Below, one piece after another: positions 21,190 to 32,221 of a stretch of DNA of 64,000 nucleotides. Numbering within the stretch: position 1 is the stretch's first letter; each line of letters starts with the position of its first letter. The notes beneath the pieces were generated by a model that worked only from the letters and a program-made list of their open reading frames with translations, did no database searches and had not been told where the DNA came from. Source of the stretch: Halocaridina rubra (lineage: Eukaryota > Arthropoda > Malacostraca > Decapoda > Atyidae); contig JAXCGZ010005754.1 in the NCBI GenBank assembly GCA_037179515.1, positions 36,001-100,000 of the forward strand, read 5' to 3'. Both the position numbers and the translations under genes were made by a program.

Positions 21190-24100
21190 GTAAGAGCTCT
21201 TTATTCAGCTGAATGTAGGCTCATATTAATTCCTTACAGGCGGATAGCATCATCTTGTGAGCATGTGCATTGCATCCGGTCTACATAAAGAGTTCATTCA
21301 CATTTTGCGGGCTTATTTAAAAACTTAATGGGCACAAGAACACTTGCTATGGCATACTAATGTTTTCTGGTGTTGTGTTAATTTTTTTCTCCCCCTCATG
21401 TGTTATATATATTGCTCAGCACGGGAGAACAGTAGCGAGCAATCATACGCAATCGAGGCAGGATGTTTACCGTAGATTGCCTGCTCTCTGAGGTTTAAGA
21501 AAAAAGTTTTCTTAGTCATGTGATAGCAATTGTAGAAGAATAGTATGCAAAATTTTTAATCGGATATCAAGGGGTCTTGCTCAGAGACCATGGTTGCCCA
21601 GTAGTTAAAATACTCGACTCGGAATAGGAAGGGCATTCAGTCTTAATTCCTCAGCCACGTTGCATCCACCCCCGTAATGGGGATTAATAGTTCTTTTTTT
21701 TTCCACCAAGGTTTTACTTCTTGAATGCTTGGTAGTGTGCCTATCATATATGTTAAGGAAATGTGGTTATATAGCTACCTCTTTATCTTCTGATAACCTT
21801 ATTGTCTTTGAGACTAACGACATTTACCCTGTTAATTTTATCAATATATTAGGAATCCATATAGCCTCTAACTTGTCTTGGAGGTATCACATAATCCAAA
21901 TTTCTAAATCTTCATCCAAAAAATTGGGGGTTTTTTGTTTTCGTTATTACTTTCTTCTTTAGTTACTTAAAATTTATAAAGGTCTTATCCTTCCCTGCTT
22001 AGAATACTGCTCACACATCTGGGGTGCTTCTTCTTCTACTTGTCTCCTTGGTAGGGTTGAATCAAAGGCAGTCAGACTCATTAATGATCCTTCTCTTACT
22101 TCTAATCTGGATTCTCTCTCTCTTCGCCGTGAGGTATTTTCCTTTTCTCTCTTCTATCGCTGCTCTGATGAGTTGGCGAGTTGCATTCCTCCCCCACTGC
22201 CAAGGCCGCGTAACACTTGCCAAGTGGCCTCATCTCACAGGTACTCTGGAGATTTGTAGCTCGTGGATTGGTCAGTCAGCAACTGCTTCATCCCATCTAC
22301 CTCCAGACTCTGGAACTCTCTTCCTCCTTCTGTCTTCCCTAATTCTTATGACCTATCATCCTTCAAAAAGCAGATCTATTGTCATCTCAGGGCCTAGTCC
22401 TCCATATCTCTGGGTCCTCTGTACTTGACTGTTTTTTCTGTCTGTCATTTTCCTTTGTGTGATATTACTTCATCTCTTTCTAGTCCTTAACCTTTTCCTT
22501 TTCCTTCGTCTTGGTGTTTTCTCGTGCCCGGGCCTTTATTGCCTGTCCTGGTGTCACACTTAAAAAAAAAAAAAAAGTATACAGCATTTAGAACTGTTCT
22601 TGAAACACATATCCAAGTTAGATTTGTGTGGTTAGGTCAGGATGCTATTGTACCCTAACCTGACTTAACAAAACCATGTTAGGTTAGGATGCAACAGACT
22701 ATATACAGCGAGGTAGAGCGCACACAAAATTAGCACCCAATTTAATGTATCAATATTTTTGAAATGATCATACAGTTAAGGGCATCAAAATTTATGAAAT
22801 GTTTTTGGCATTCAGAAAATGCTAGATAGAATAATGTAAACTTTTAAGTACTATTTTCTCTCTGATGTGATTATGGATGCATATAACAATGTACATGCAT
22901 ACTTAATCCCATTGCGTTTTGTAAGGGGAAGTTGCTTTGACTCCGCCACTCTGTTGCAAGGGGTTTTGCTGCCATTGTATATGTATGGACCGGTATGTAG
23001 GTATACTCTGGCTATGAAGCAGCTATTAGTGTAAGTAACCATATAGCAGTCTACAACCTCTGCTGAGAATTGTTAGTAATTTTTTATTTATTTTTTCTTC
23101 TCTTTTGAGGTTATATTGGGGAATTTGAAATTGTGGATGATCACCGCGCTGGAAAGATCGTGGTGAATTTGACAGGCCGTCTAATCAAATGTGGTGTCAT
23201 TTCTCCGAGATTTGACGTCTCGATCAATCACATTGAAAAATGGACCACAAATTTGCTTCCCTCTCGTCAGTTTGGGTAAGATTTGCTCTGGTATTCCTAA
23301 ATATAGGAGTTAATTTTTTATATTACATATATTTTTTTTCAGTGATTTTTTCCTTTGTCTCTGTTTCATATTATTTCATGTTTGTTCTTAGTGCGAGATG
23401 CCTGTATCTCTTATGAATTAGTCCTTAGTATTTTAACATGATAATTCTTTGGTTTTGCAAAAAATTCTGTCTGATGTATTTCATGTTGGTGATCAAATGA
23501 GATATTTATTTTAATGGAAAGAAAATTTTCCATTCTCATATTGCCAGTATATGGTGAGAACTAGTTATAAGGGGATATAGGTCTGAATATTGCCTTTTGA
23601 CCTTCTCTTGACCGATTCTCCTGCTGCCATCACTCCTAAAGTTGGGTCATGATATCTGTTTACCTCTTGCCTCTGGAAATCAGTGAATGCATCCTTGATA
23701 AATTTTTTCCTCTTAAGATATACTATGATCAAAAACAGATTGGAATAGTCTCTTGACTGACCTTGCTCATCTTCACTAGTTAGACATTTATAATCAAGAT
23801 GGTATGATTAGATTATTAAACATCTTTTTGGTTGACTTTATTGAGAGTATGGGCCCATCAAGAACACTACTTCTAAACATTAAAAAAATGCAGGGTTTGA
23901 CAATGAATTTAAAGGTGTCTTTGTATAATCTTTGGAGCTGAAACCGATCAGATCTAACATGGAGAAATTATACTCGATTTGGAACTGAAGTGCATTCTGT
24001 TTAACCTGTAGCTGAATAAGGATGGAATGATATTGTTTAAAGAATAAATTCTGGTGTACATCAGCAACATAAGCGATGGCACACTGAAAACTGCTGTATT

Positions 24101-25464
24101 TGATGTTATGTTTTTGCTGCTATTGCTTAAACCTGATGGGCTCCTTACTCATTGCCCATAAGTGATGGTAGGTATTTTAGCTGAAGGTGTTTATTAGCAA
24201 GCTGTATACCTCAAACCTATCCTGAACCTTAATTGACATCTCTTTTTATTCAGTCCAGTGAGGTTAAAAGTCTTTTTGCTTGACTAGGATGCTTGGGGTG
24301 TGACTGAACCAATTGGAATTTTTCATCAATTTTGTAAAATGAAATTATAATGTGATCTAATCTGGATTTACGTCACGGACTCCCTCTTTTATTAAGGGTT
24401 AGGACGTTGCCTTCTTTTAAGGAACTTTGGCACCAATATAAACAGCGTTTTGTCAGTAAGTTTTGGAGTCTGGTTGGAGGATTGGTTAGTGTGACTGCTT
24501 TCCTTCAAGGTCTTATAAAAAGTGCAACAACCACTGAATATCACCCAATTATGTTACCTCCTTATTTATCTGAAGTTTTTAAGCAATTGTTGGCAAAATG
24601 TCTCTTGAATTATGCAGTGTGTGCTAGGATTTTTCTGAGGCAGTTTGAATTTTGTATTGTTTTGGGCACTTGTGATATGCTTCTTATGATTTCTGCAAGT
24701 TAGCAAAATGATTGATTAAGAAGAATGGGTGTTTGGTGGACCTTTTCTTAGTATTACTGTGCAGCTGTTGAGTAGCAGAACGTAAAGGGGGGTGGTGAAT
24801 AGCCAATACTGTGACTTCAATAATATGATCTCGGGTGTCCCTTAGGGTAGTGTTCTTGGCCCTTTGTGTTTAATTGTTTACTGTATACTCATTACATGTG
24901 AATAGGTTTGGAAAACAAACTAGTTGCTTATGCTGACGATAATATCTTACTTGTTGTTATTTCATCCCCAAACATGAGACAAGCTGATGTGAGGCATGAA
25001 GGTATTTGTTAATTTAACGCAAAATATGATAAACAAGTCATGAACTTCTGATCCTCTTTATGCCAATCTCTTCATTGATAATGTTCCCTAAAGTTATGCA
25101 ATTTGTTTAAAATTCTGGAGGTAACTATTGATAATAAGATTACTTTCAAACAACATATTCGTTTTGTATCTTCCTCGGTTCCACATGGAATTGTCATCAT
25201 CAGGAAGTCTATTAAGATTTACGATGACAATTCTCTCATGACAAATTATGCAGTTTATTATACTACCTTGTCTGGAGTATTGCTTCCCAGCCCACTAATG
25301 CAATATTGGATACTAATTTTTATCAGTTATATGTCTTGAGGTTAGCATAACTAATATACTCGACCTTCAGGTATGTTGTTCTGACGACGTCTGGTGGTAT
25401 AATGGATCATGAAGAAGCAAAAAGAAAGCATCTTGGAGGCAAGATTTTAGGGTTCTTCTTCTAA
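21057..25464 (+). CDS. RPS15A: Ribosomal protein S15a (uS8), small-subunit protein, 3 coding exons
   Basis: Exons 21057-21189, 23110-23275 and 25371-25464 join in frame to 130 residues plus stop, exactly the family length. Landmarks are [19 protein letters not shown], the MMKHGYIGEFE junction, [40 protein letters not shown] and the C-terminal GGKILGFFF. The protein is a core component of the 40S ribosomal subunit and binds 18S rRNA. A CTCCAG acceptor at 21031-21036, 20 bases before the ATG, implies a non-coding first exon upstream. All introns are GT-AG. Intron 1 of the coding part holds an S1 SINE and a LINE-A 3' end; the last intron holds a decayed RT. An AATAAA overlaps the stop codon. Identity is essentially certain. 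Confidence 0.97.
21586..21700 (+). repeat. SINE family S1 copy in RPS15A intron
   Basis: GACCATGGTTGCCCAGTAGTT (A-box-like), ACTCGACTCGG, GGAAGGGCATTCAG and CCACCCCCGTAATGGGGATT follow each other as in the other S1 copies. Confidence 0.65.
21745..22576 (+). mobile_element. LINE-A copy 2: 3' end with poly-A tail, in RPS15A intron
   Basis: Frame-shifted plus-strand coding matches the LINE-A C-terminus: [85 protein letters not shown] and [18 protein letters not shown]. The 3' UTR ends GCCTGTCCTGGTGTCACACTT plus poly-A at about 22562. This copy gives the true LINE-A 3' end missing from copy 1. Confidence 0.8.
22620..22700. repeat. Small palindrome with GGTTAGG/CCTAACC motifs
   Basis: GTGGTTAGGTCAGGATGC and TACCCTAACCTGACTTAAC are inverted, followed by GTTAGGTTAGGATGCAAC. 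Confidence 0.4.
22905..22990 (-). repeat. Repeat family S5 fragment
   Basis: GTTGCTTTGACTCCGCCACTC then GCTGCCATTGTATATGTATG resembles other S5 copies. Confidence 0.4.
23110..23275 (+). CDS. RPS15A: RPS15A second coding exon
   Basis: Follows TTTTGAG, completes the Gly codon, encodes [16 protein letters not shown] to LLPSRQF, and ends in phase 2 before GTAAGA. Confidence 0.96.
23276..24365. other. RPS15A last intron, first half: nothing recognised
   Basis: AT-rich intronic sequence with no open frame or repeat family I can name. Confidence 0.4.
24366..24430 (-). repeat. SINE family S2 tail, minus strand
   Basis: TTACGTCACGGACTCCCTC and AGGGTTAGGACGTTGCCTTCTT are the reverse complement of the S2 3' region (GAAGGCAACCGTCCTAGCCC, GGGAGTCCGTGACGTAAAA). 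Confidence 0.6.
24437..25335 (+). mobile_element. Decayed LINE reverse transcriptase in the last RPS15A intron
   Basis: Plus-strand fragments in changing frames show RT features: [19 protein letters not shown] (YRPIS-like motif), an [17 protein letters not shown] stretch near 24830-24865, AYADDNI (palm, near 24928) and a downstream [21 protein letters not shown] block. Many stops and gaps separate these. It ends just before the acceptor of the last RPS15A exon. The family is not assigned. Confidence 0.65.
25371..25464 (+). CDS. RPS15A: RPS15A last coding exon
   Basis: Follows CCTTCAG, completes Gly, encodes [20 protein letters not shown] to GGKILGFFF and stops with TAA at 25462-25464. Confidence 0.96.
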
Positions 25465-25468
25465 TAAA
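25463..25468 (+). promoter_or_regulatory. RPS15A: Candidate polyadenylation signal overlapping the RPS15A stop
   Basis: The TAA stop runs straight into an AATAAA hexamer (TAATAAAG). If used, the 3' UTR would be only some tens of bases. No other AATAAA is obvious in the next 100 bases. Confidence 0.55.
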
Positions 25469-25469
25469 G

Positions 25470-26184
25470 TCGGAAAAGTAATCCTTTGTTTTCATTAATC
25501 ACTACTTGGTGATCTGTGAGTCACCGTTGAATAATGAAGAGGATGAAAAATAGCTACCTGGGTATAGGCAAGAAGGTTGAGAGAAGACAGGTGAGCAGCT
25601 TACGCTAATTTTGGCACTGTCTTTGGGAATGAGTGGTGGGCTAAATATAGAGAGGCAAAGCCATATTTTACGTTTATCCAATAAAGAACTTGCTAGCCTG
25701 TTGTTGATGATGTTTTTCCTAAACTGCCTGACTGAACAGCCCCAAAGGAAGGCTGCTGCCGATTGCCAGACTTTCCTGCAGAGCTATCAGACACTGTATG
25801 TGGTGTTGTTGCCGTATGTGGTTGTAAGCAGTGGCAGGCTGCTAGATGGTGCCTACATCGCAGCCTGACCAAGCGGACTTTGTCTTTATTGGAAAGGGAC
25901 AGTACGAAAGGATTGATTCAGTGAGGTTGTGCATGCAGCTGTATGTTCTTGTTGAGTGACTAGTTGGAATGATGAGTGAACTGGGTTTGGATATGTTTGA
26001 GTATGCTAGTTTTTGGGTGGGCAAGGGAAAAGATATGATAGTATTTGTGTGTGGTATCTTGTGCTAGGAATTGTTTTAGCATTCCTTGGTGTATGTGCAG
26101 ACTTGGCCATGTAGTGTAGTGGGCTAAGTTGCTTTGGGGAGTCTGCAGTGAATATTTGTACCTTTCATTTATCATGGCGGCTAC
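25470..26184. other. Downstream of RPS15A: nothing firmly recognised
   Basis: Short open frames on both strands lack recognisable domains. It includes the likely RPS15A cleavage region in the first tens of bases. Confidence 0.35.
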
Positions 26185-26565
26185 TTACTCATATTATGAT
26201 ACCAAAGGAAAACAAAGAAGATAGTCTTTCTACCCCACTACCAGGAATAAATAAAGTACAAAGGTAGAATTCTTCATTATTACAGGTTAAAGGTCTCTTA
26301 AAGAAAGGCATATGCAAGGGACAGTGATAGCAAAGAGCCTGACCATATGGCAAATACATAACCAGGGCCCAAGCCCCCTCTTCAATCACTTAGACCCAGT
26401 GATCTCCCAGCAATGGCTGAATAAGGTAAACTTCTAGGAATTCACCAACCCCCCAGTTAATTGCCCACTTTAATTGATAACATGTGAGGCAGCAAAGCTA
26501 ATCCAAGCATGAGTCAGGATTGAATCGAGTTGGTATGTTGCTAGCCACAGATACTACCACTGTTC
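26185..26565 (+). repeat. Repeat family S3, long copy
   Basis: TTAAAGAAAGGCATATGCAAGGG, CAGGGCCCAAGCCCCCTCT, ATCACTTAGACCCAGTGATCTC, AATGGCTGAATAA and TCAATTTAAT-like blocks match 61900-62235 in the same order, over about 350 bases. Confidence 0.65.
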
Positions 26566-26569
26566 CAGA

Positions 26570-27175
26570 ATGTTGCTATTTGGGAAGTTTAAGGGTGGAA
26601 TTCATTATTACATGTATTTTTTAGTTTATAGTATCAGCTGCAGCTGTAGAGGGTGGATTGAGAGAGAGCTTTGGACCCTTTACAAATTTATTAATATAAA
26701 TCAGAACAATTTAAAAAACCCTGCAACCAAAAGAATAAAACATTTTGACAGCAGAAAAATATTTGCATTATTTATAAATAATGAAAATATAACTACAATA
26801 CAATACAAAAAGGGAAAAGGTACTTTATTTACATATAATAATACTTTTCACTATTCAGGCACAATATCTTACTCATAAAATATGTATTTACTCACCTTAT
26901 TTGGGGTTTATCTAATTTTCAAGATTATAGTGTTATTAATATTCCTTGGTTCTAAATATTATTCTATCATCTTTACATATCGACCATGCTGCATGAAATC
27001 TTATGGAAGAATAAAATGACGGGCTTACTCATTATAACAAAAAAACAGCTGAGACAAAAGAAAACTATACAATTCGTTACAAAGAAAACATATCGTGCAT
27101 GGGAAATATAAATGAAATATATGTTCTCTACAGAGCGTATGCTCTGGTAAGCTGCTTAGATCTTCCATACAGCCT
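26570..27175. other. AT-rich intergenic stretch, nothing recognised
   Basis: No supported gene or repeat family is visible. Confidence 0.35.
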
Positions 27176-27290
27176 TTTTTTTTTTTTTTTTTTTTTTCAC
27201 TGGGACAGGCAAAAAAACTGTCTTCATCTATAAAGGCCAGGCATGAAGAAATGAAAAAGGCTAAAGACAAAGCAGAGATGAGGTAATGAT
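27176..27290 (-). repeat. LINE-A-tailed SINE-like repeat, short copy
   Basis: A poly-T run is followed by CACTGGGACAGGCAAAAAAACTG, AAAGGCCAGGCATGAAGAAATG and GACAAAGCAGAGATGAGG, matching the family head. Confidence 0.5.
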
Positions 27291-27344
27291 ATACAAAGGA
27301 AATGGACAGGCTGAAAGAATAGTCAGGGTACTGAGGAGCTAGAG

Positions 27345-27630
27345 ATATGGCAGGATTAGGACCTGAGTTGGAGAAATATCAGATAAGATACAAGAAAGTA
27401 GACTAAGATGGTATGGTCATGTCGTTAGGAGGGATGCACAGTATGTTGGGAGGAGGGTGATGGATATTGATATACAGGGTAGGAGAAGAAGGGGGAGACC
27501 AAAGCGTAGGTGGATGGATTGCATCAGTGACGACCTGAGGTCTAAAGGTTTGTTGGGTGATGAGGTATGGGACAGAAACGTAGGGAGAACACTGGCCAGA
27601 AACATCGATCCCACATAAAAGTGGGAAAAG
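27345..27630 (+). mobile_element. LINE-F: 3' end of an RTE-like/endonuclease-LINE
   Basis: The plus-strand frame reads ISDKIQESRLRWYGHVVRRD, YVGRRVMDI, RGRPKRRWMDCISDDL and GDEVWDRNVGRTLARN. This is the common C-terminal block RLRWYGHV..GRPKxRWxD of retrotransposon polymerases. Only the last 90 residues are present, and it ends with an ordinary stop. Confidence 0.75.
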
Positions 27631-27883
27631 ATGTAGACGAAGAAGACGATATATCCACTTTTTGAAGGAAGACCTTAGAATTAAGAAAGACAGTAGGAGG
27701 TAGATGGGGAGAAACAGTCGCTTCACCCACCAATCCGTGAGCTACAGATTTCCACACTACATGCAAGATGAGACTGCTTGGCGAGTGTTGTGTGGCCTCA
27801 GCAGTGGGAGAGGGATACAACTCGTCAGCTCATCAGAGCAGCAATGGAAGTAGTAGCGATAAAAAATAGAAAGGGATGAATAC

Positions 27884-28892
27884 TGTCTTGAATATATTTC
27901 AAGACAGTTTATTTCTACGTACATTATGTAAGTGTTATTTTGCATATAGTTTCGTTTATTGTAACGTAAGTGCATGAATGTATACTTTTAGACTTAGCAT
28001 GTATACTTATTAAGTTCTATCATGTATACACGTATATTCGTATGTATAATGTGTAGTTTATTAGGGAGGCTGGCCATAGAAGACGTGGAGAAAGGAATGT
28101 AGGTCACTAATGGATTTTAGCCATTAACCCTTCACCTCCTTGATAACACTTATTGCATCGCCTCGTTGAACAAAGAACTGTTGTAAGCAAGTCATAACTC
28201 AACTTAGTCCTAGTACCAAGGACCCCGACAAACTAGAGGAGTTTGTGGGACTTTCTTACAAATAATTAGTTGCCGTCGTGAGATGCTACGAGGCACTCAT
28301 TTATACTGTGCTGGTTGACAGTACTTAAAGAGTAATTAGTTGCCGTCGTGAGATGCTACGAGGCACTCATTCTTACTGTGCTTGTTGACAGTACTTATAA
28401 GTGTATAATTAGTTGCTCTCGTGAGACATTACGAGACACTCAAGTAGATGAACGTGATAGAGATCTGTGGATCAGAAGATACGTTTTTGATTCGGAGTCC
28501 CGTGATTGCTGACGACATAAGGGTTGTCCGGACAGATGAGTCCAGATTCATTGTATTTCTAACAATATTTATAACTACGTGTGAGGAACAGAATGAGCTC
28601 ATTTAATTGAACACTCGTAGGTAGAATGTATGTTAGAAAATGTATTATTCTGTATGAGGAAGTTTTAAATTAAGGTGAGGAGAGTTTATTTAAATATTCA
28701 CATATCAGCAGTTCATAAACCCCCATATAAAATATTTGCATGTATGTTTATGCATGTAATATTAATTATATTTTATTGGTAGAGGATTTAATTTTGAGAT
28801 CGTGGTAGGCCTCTACTGAAGCCGTGTCAGGATTTCCGAATTTAGGGGGTTATAAGATCGAAGGGTAAATAACACACAGGAAATCCTCCACA
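27884..28892. mobile_element. Solo LTR, 1009 bp, inserted in LINE-A
   Basis: The insertion begins TGTCTTGAATATA and ends CCTCCACA, so it has the TG..CA ends of LTRs. The 5-bp direct repeat AATAC lies directly outside both ends (27879-27883 and 28893-28897). Removing it restores LINE-A continuity across GGAAGATACCTTACGG-like sequence. There is no internal coding region, as expected after LTR-LTR recombination. It contains three 70-bp tandem units. A CATATAAAATATT stretch near 28725 could be a TATA box. Strand and superfamily (Gypsy or BEL) cannot be decided. Confidence 0.85.
28261..28445. repeat. Tandem repeat of 70-73 bp inside the solo LTR
   Basis: Copies start AATTAGTTG at 28264, 28334 and 28407. 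Each holds TCGTGAGATGCTACGAGGCAC or a variant, in which CTCGT and ACGAG can pair as a small hairpin. The third copy is shortened. Confidence 0.85.
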
Positions 28893-29449
28893 AATACCTT
28901 ACGGCGACGAGAAAGAGAAGTCAGATTAGAAGTAAGAGAAGGGTCATTAATGAGTCTGACTGCCTTAGATTCAATCTTATCAAGGAGATAATTATAAGAA
29001 GCACCCCAAATGTGCAAGAAGTATTCTAAGCAGGGACAGATAACACCTTTATAGATTTCAGGTAACGGTAAAGAGTTGAAGTAATGATTAAAACAAAATA
29101 GAACCGCCAATTTGTTGGCTGCAGAATTAGAAATTTGGATTATGGATTAAGAGGGTAGTTTCTTTAGTTTCGAAGACAATAGAGCTATCAGGAAGAGAAG
29201 AAGATAAAGAGATTGAGGGAAAATGTGTCTTGGAGGCATTAGATTTAACTAATTTTTTGGTGCCCCACTCGGATTATCTCTGCAAATCGGAGTTGAGAGT
29301 AGAAAAAAAAGAGAAATACAAATAGCAGATGAAGGTTATGAAGGAAAGGCAGAGGAAAAATGAAGGGTAGAATCGTCGGCAAAGGCGTGAAGAAGGATTG
29401 TTGATGAAGAGTACAATCACCATTGAACAGGCGTTTTGCATCTCAGTGA

Positions 29450-31238
29450 TTACCTAATTGTGTTAACGGGAAAGAGCCCAAAGCTCGTATCTTCCAGTCT
29501 CCTGATCGGTTCCATTTTGTACTTAGTGATACTTATCATACCCGTCCTTAAAACTATGGATTGAGATAGCATTAACTACCTCCTCGCTTAGCGAATTCCA
29601 ATTATCAACTACTCTTACACTGAAAAAGTATTTCCTTACATCCTGCAAAGAAGTTTTCCTACGAAGCTTCAAACTATGACCTCTAGTTCTAGAGCCTGCC
29701 ATATCAAAATATCGATCCCTATCCACTCTATCATAACCAAGAAGGAATTTAAAGACTGTCACCATATCCCCCCTCAATCTTTTAGCTTCGAGTGATGGTA
29801 TGTCTAATTCCCTCAGCCTCTCATCTTAACTGAGATTACGTATTTCTGGCACTAGTTTCGTGGCATGTCTTTGAACTTTTTCAAGATTAGCTTTGTGCTT
29901 TTTTTAAGTGTGGATTCCAAAAGGGGGCTGCATATACGAGTTTTGGCTTCACATAGGTTACATAAATATTTCTGAACATTTTCTTGTCCATGTGCCTGAA
30001 GGCTACCCTTACATTTGATAAGAAGGCATATACTGCCCTTACTATGCCATTTATATATATTTCTGGAGACAAATCTACCAGTATGTTTACTCCTAGATCT
30101 CTCTCATTTTCTGTCTCTTGAAGTTGTACTCCAGCCACCGAGTAGTCAAGCTTGGGCCTTCTTGCACTTGTACCCATTCTCATTACCTTACATTTTGAAG
30201 TACTGAATTTCATTAGCCATTTTTCTGACCACTCATGCAGACTATTTAGATCTCCCTGAAGTTCTCTACCATTGATCTCGTTTCCTACTTTCTTCACAAT
30301 CTTTGCATCATCTGCAAACATATTCATGAATGAATTTACAGACTCTGGTAGGTCATTTACATATACAAGGAAGAAAAGTGGCCCTAAAACTGAACCCTGT
30401 GGAACTCCACTACTAACTCGTCTCCATTCAGACATTGAGTGTCTTACTCTAATCCTCTGCTCCCTTCCTTCTTAGTAAGTTTTTATCCATTCCAAGACAT
30501 TTCCACCTATTCTAGCCATTGCTTGCAGCTTCCTAATAAGTCTCCCATGTGGGACAGTGTCAAACGCTTTCTGGAAGTCTAGGAATATGCAATCTGCCCA
30601 GCCCTCTCTTTCCTGTAAGATTCGGCTTACCTTATAAAATTCTAATAAGTTTGTTACTGTTGATCTACCTTCTCTGAAGCCATGTTGCCTCACTGACAAA
30701 AAGTTGGATGATTCCAAGTGAAGAGAGATATGTTTCCTTAGTAGTTTCTCCATAACTTTGCAAACTATGCTGGTCAAGGAAACTGGTGTATAGCTCAGAG
30801 CCGTATCCCTCCTTCCCTTTTTGAAGACAGGTATCACGTTTGCTTGTTTCCAGCATCTTGGAATCTCCCCTGACTCCAGTGACTTTTTAAATATGATACT
30901 TAGTGCCACTGATATTAAGTTTGTGCATTTTTTAAGTACATGAGGGGATATATCATCAGGACCTGTAGCTTTATGAATATCTAACTCCATCAGCGCTTTG
31001 CATACCTCTGAGGCTGTAAGGTTGATGTTCTCTAATACCGGCCCTTGAGCTTGTATCTCTACAATCTGAGGAGGTGGGGTATTTTCTACTGTAAATACTG
31101 ACTGAAACCTCTTGTTCAATTCTTTGCAGATCTCTTCATCCGTCTCAATGATGCTTCCATCCGCTCTCTTAAGCCTTAAACCTGTTCTTTTACCTTCAGT
31201 TTTCCTCTGATAAAGCTGTGGAAAAGCTTGGGATTTTC
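29450..31238 (-). mobile_element. LINE-C copy 2: CR1-like non-LTR retrotransposon, 5'-truncated
   Basis: The minus strand encodes DDISPHVLKKC, NVIPVFKKGRRDTALSYTPV, RQHGFREGRSTVTNLLEFY, DCIFLDFQKAFDTVPHGRLI, SSGVPQGSVLGPLFFLVYVN, the intact palm MFADDAKIV, and the C-terminal RVRGDMV..GYDRVDRDRYF-type block. A single in-frame TAA at about 30475 sits where copy 1 has Leu (KTYLEGREQ), and a frame change follows near 29900. The 5' end stops at a T1 remnant. Both copies share the 3' end TTAGGTAATCAC. Confidence 0.88.
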
Positions 31239-31445
31239 AGTGAATGTATGTATGTACACACTATCCGTGAAAATGAGGAAAAAATAAATAAAAGTGCAAA
31301 AGCTGGTTTTTGTATAACTGCGGCTAAGTCTTCATATTCTCGATCCGATATCATGGAGAAAATGGAAAAAATAGTAAGTAAGAAGTTTTCATATTGTCGA
31401 TTGGATATTCTGGATAAAATGGGAAAAATGGTAAGTGTACGACAC
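31239..31445 (+). mobile_element. T1 pogo-like remnant
   Basis: ACACTATCCGTGAAAATGAGG, AAGTGCAAAAGCTGGT and TAAGTCTTCATATTCTCGAT match the HTH region of T1 copy 1 at 9940-10040 and read [12 protein letters not shown] then [14 protein letters not shown]. The last part is duplicated once more (31385-31430). Confidence 0.65.
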
Positions 31446-31503
31446 TTCTTCCACGAGTACAAAGAGGATTACGATAAGAAAAGATCATCATCATCATCAT
31501 CAT

Positions 31504-31887
<384 letters not shown>

Positions 31888-31931
31888 CTATTATTATCTT
31901 TCACACTGAGCTAGATATAACTCCGATTTTG

Positions 31932-31932
<1 letters not shown>

Positions 31933-32002
<70 letters not shown>
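31933..32002. repeat. (CT)n microsatellite
   Basis: Pure CT run of about 70 bases. Confidence 0.97.
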
Positions 32003-32003
<1 letters not shown>

Positions 32004-32221
32004 AGGATATACAAGGTAAGCCCATATATATTAGCTATGCAATATCTCTAAGCCGTGGAGTGCTTAAAAAAAAAAAGACATTTTTTTAGCAACACTAGAC
32101 CCCCACCTAACACCCCATCCCCACCCTCTTCCCCATTCCACTATATAAAACTAGGGATATTTCACCAGCTCTAGAGGGGACGCTATAACCCCCTGGAATC
32201 GCCCCTAGATTTTCCTCTTTG

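Larger units (their letters stand above)
27640..29440 (-). mobile_element. LINE-A copy 3, split by a solo LTR
   Basis: The left piece (27640-27883) encodes the C-terminal CSDELTSCIPLPLLRPHNTR block. The right piece (28893-29440) encodes [27 protein letters not shown], LEYFLHIWGAS and, near 29370, an AFADDSTLH palm motif in another frame. The two pieces are continuous with LINE-A copy 1 when the 1009-bp insertion is removed. It is decayed, with many frame changes. Confidence 0.75.

Noticed and set aside
26570..26878. Plus-strand open frame of 102 codons.
   Set aside because: Asn/Lys/Ile-rich composition typical of AT-rich DNA, with no recognised domain.
28261..28445. CRISPR-like regularly spaced repeats.
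   Set aside because: Only three units of 70 bp repeated along their whole length without unique spacers, within a eukaryotic LTR.
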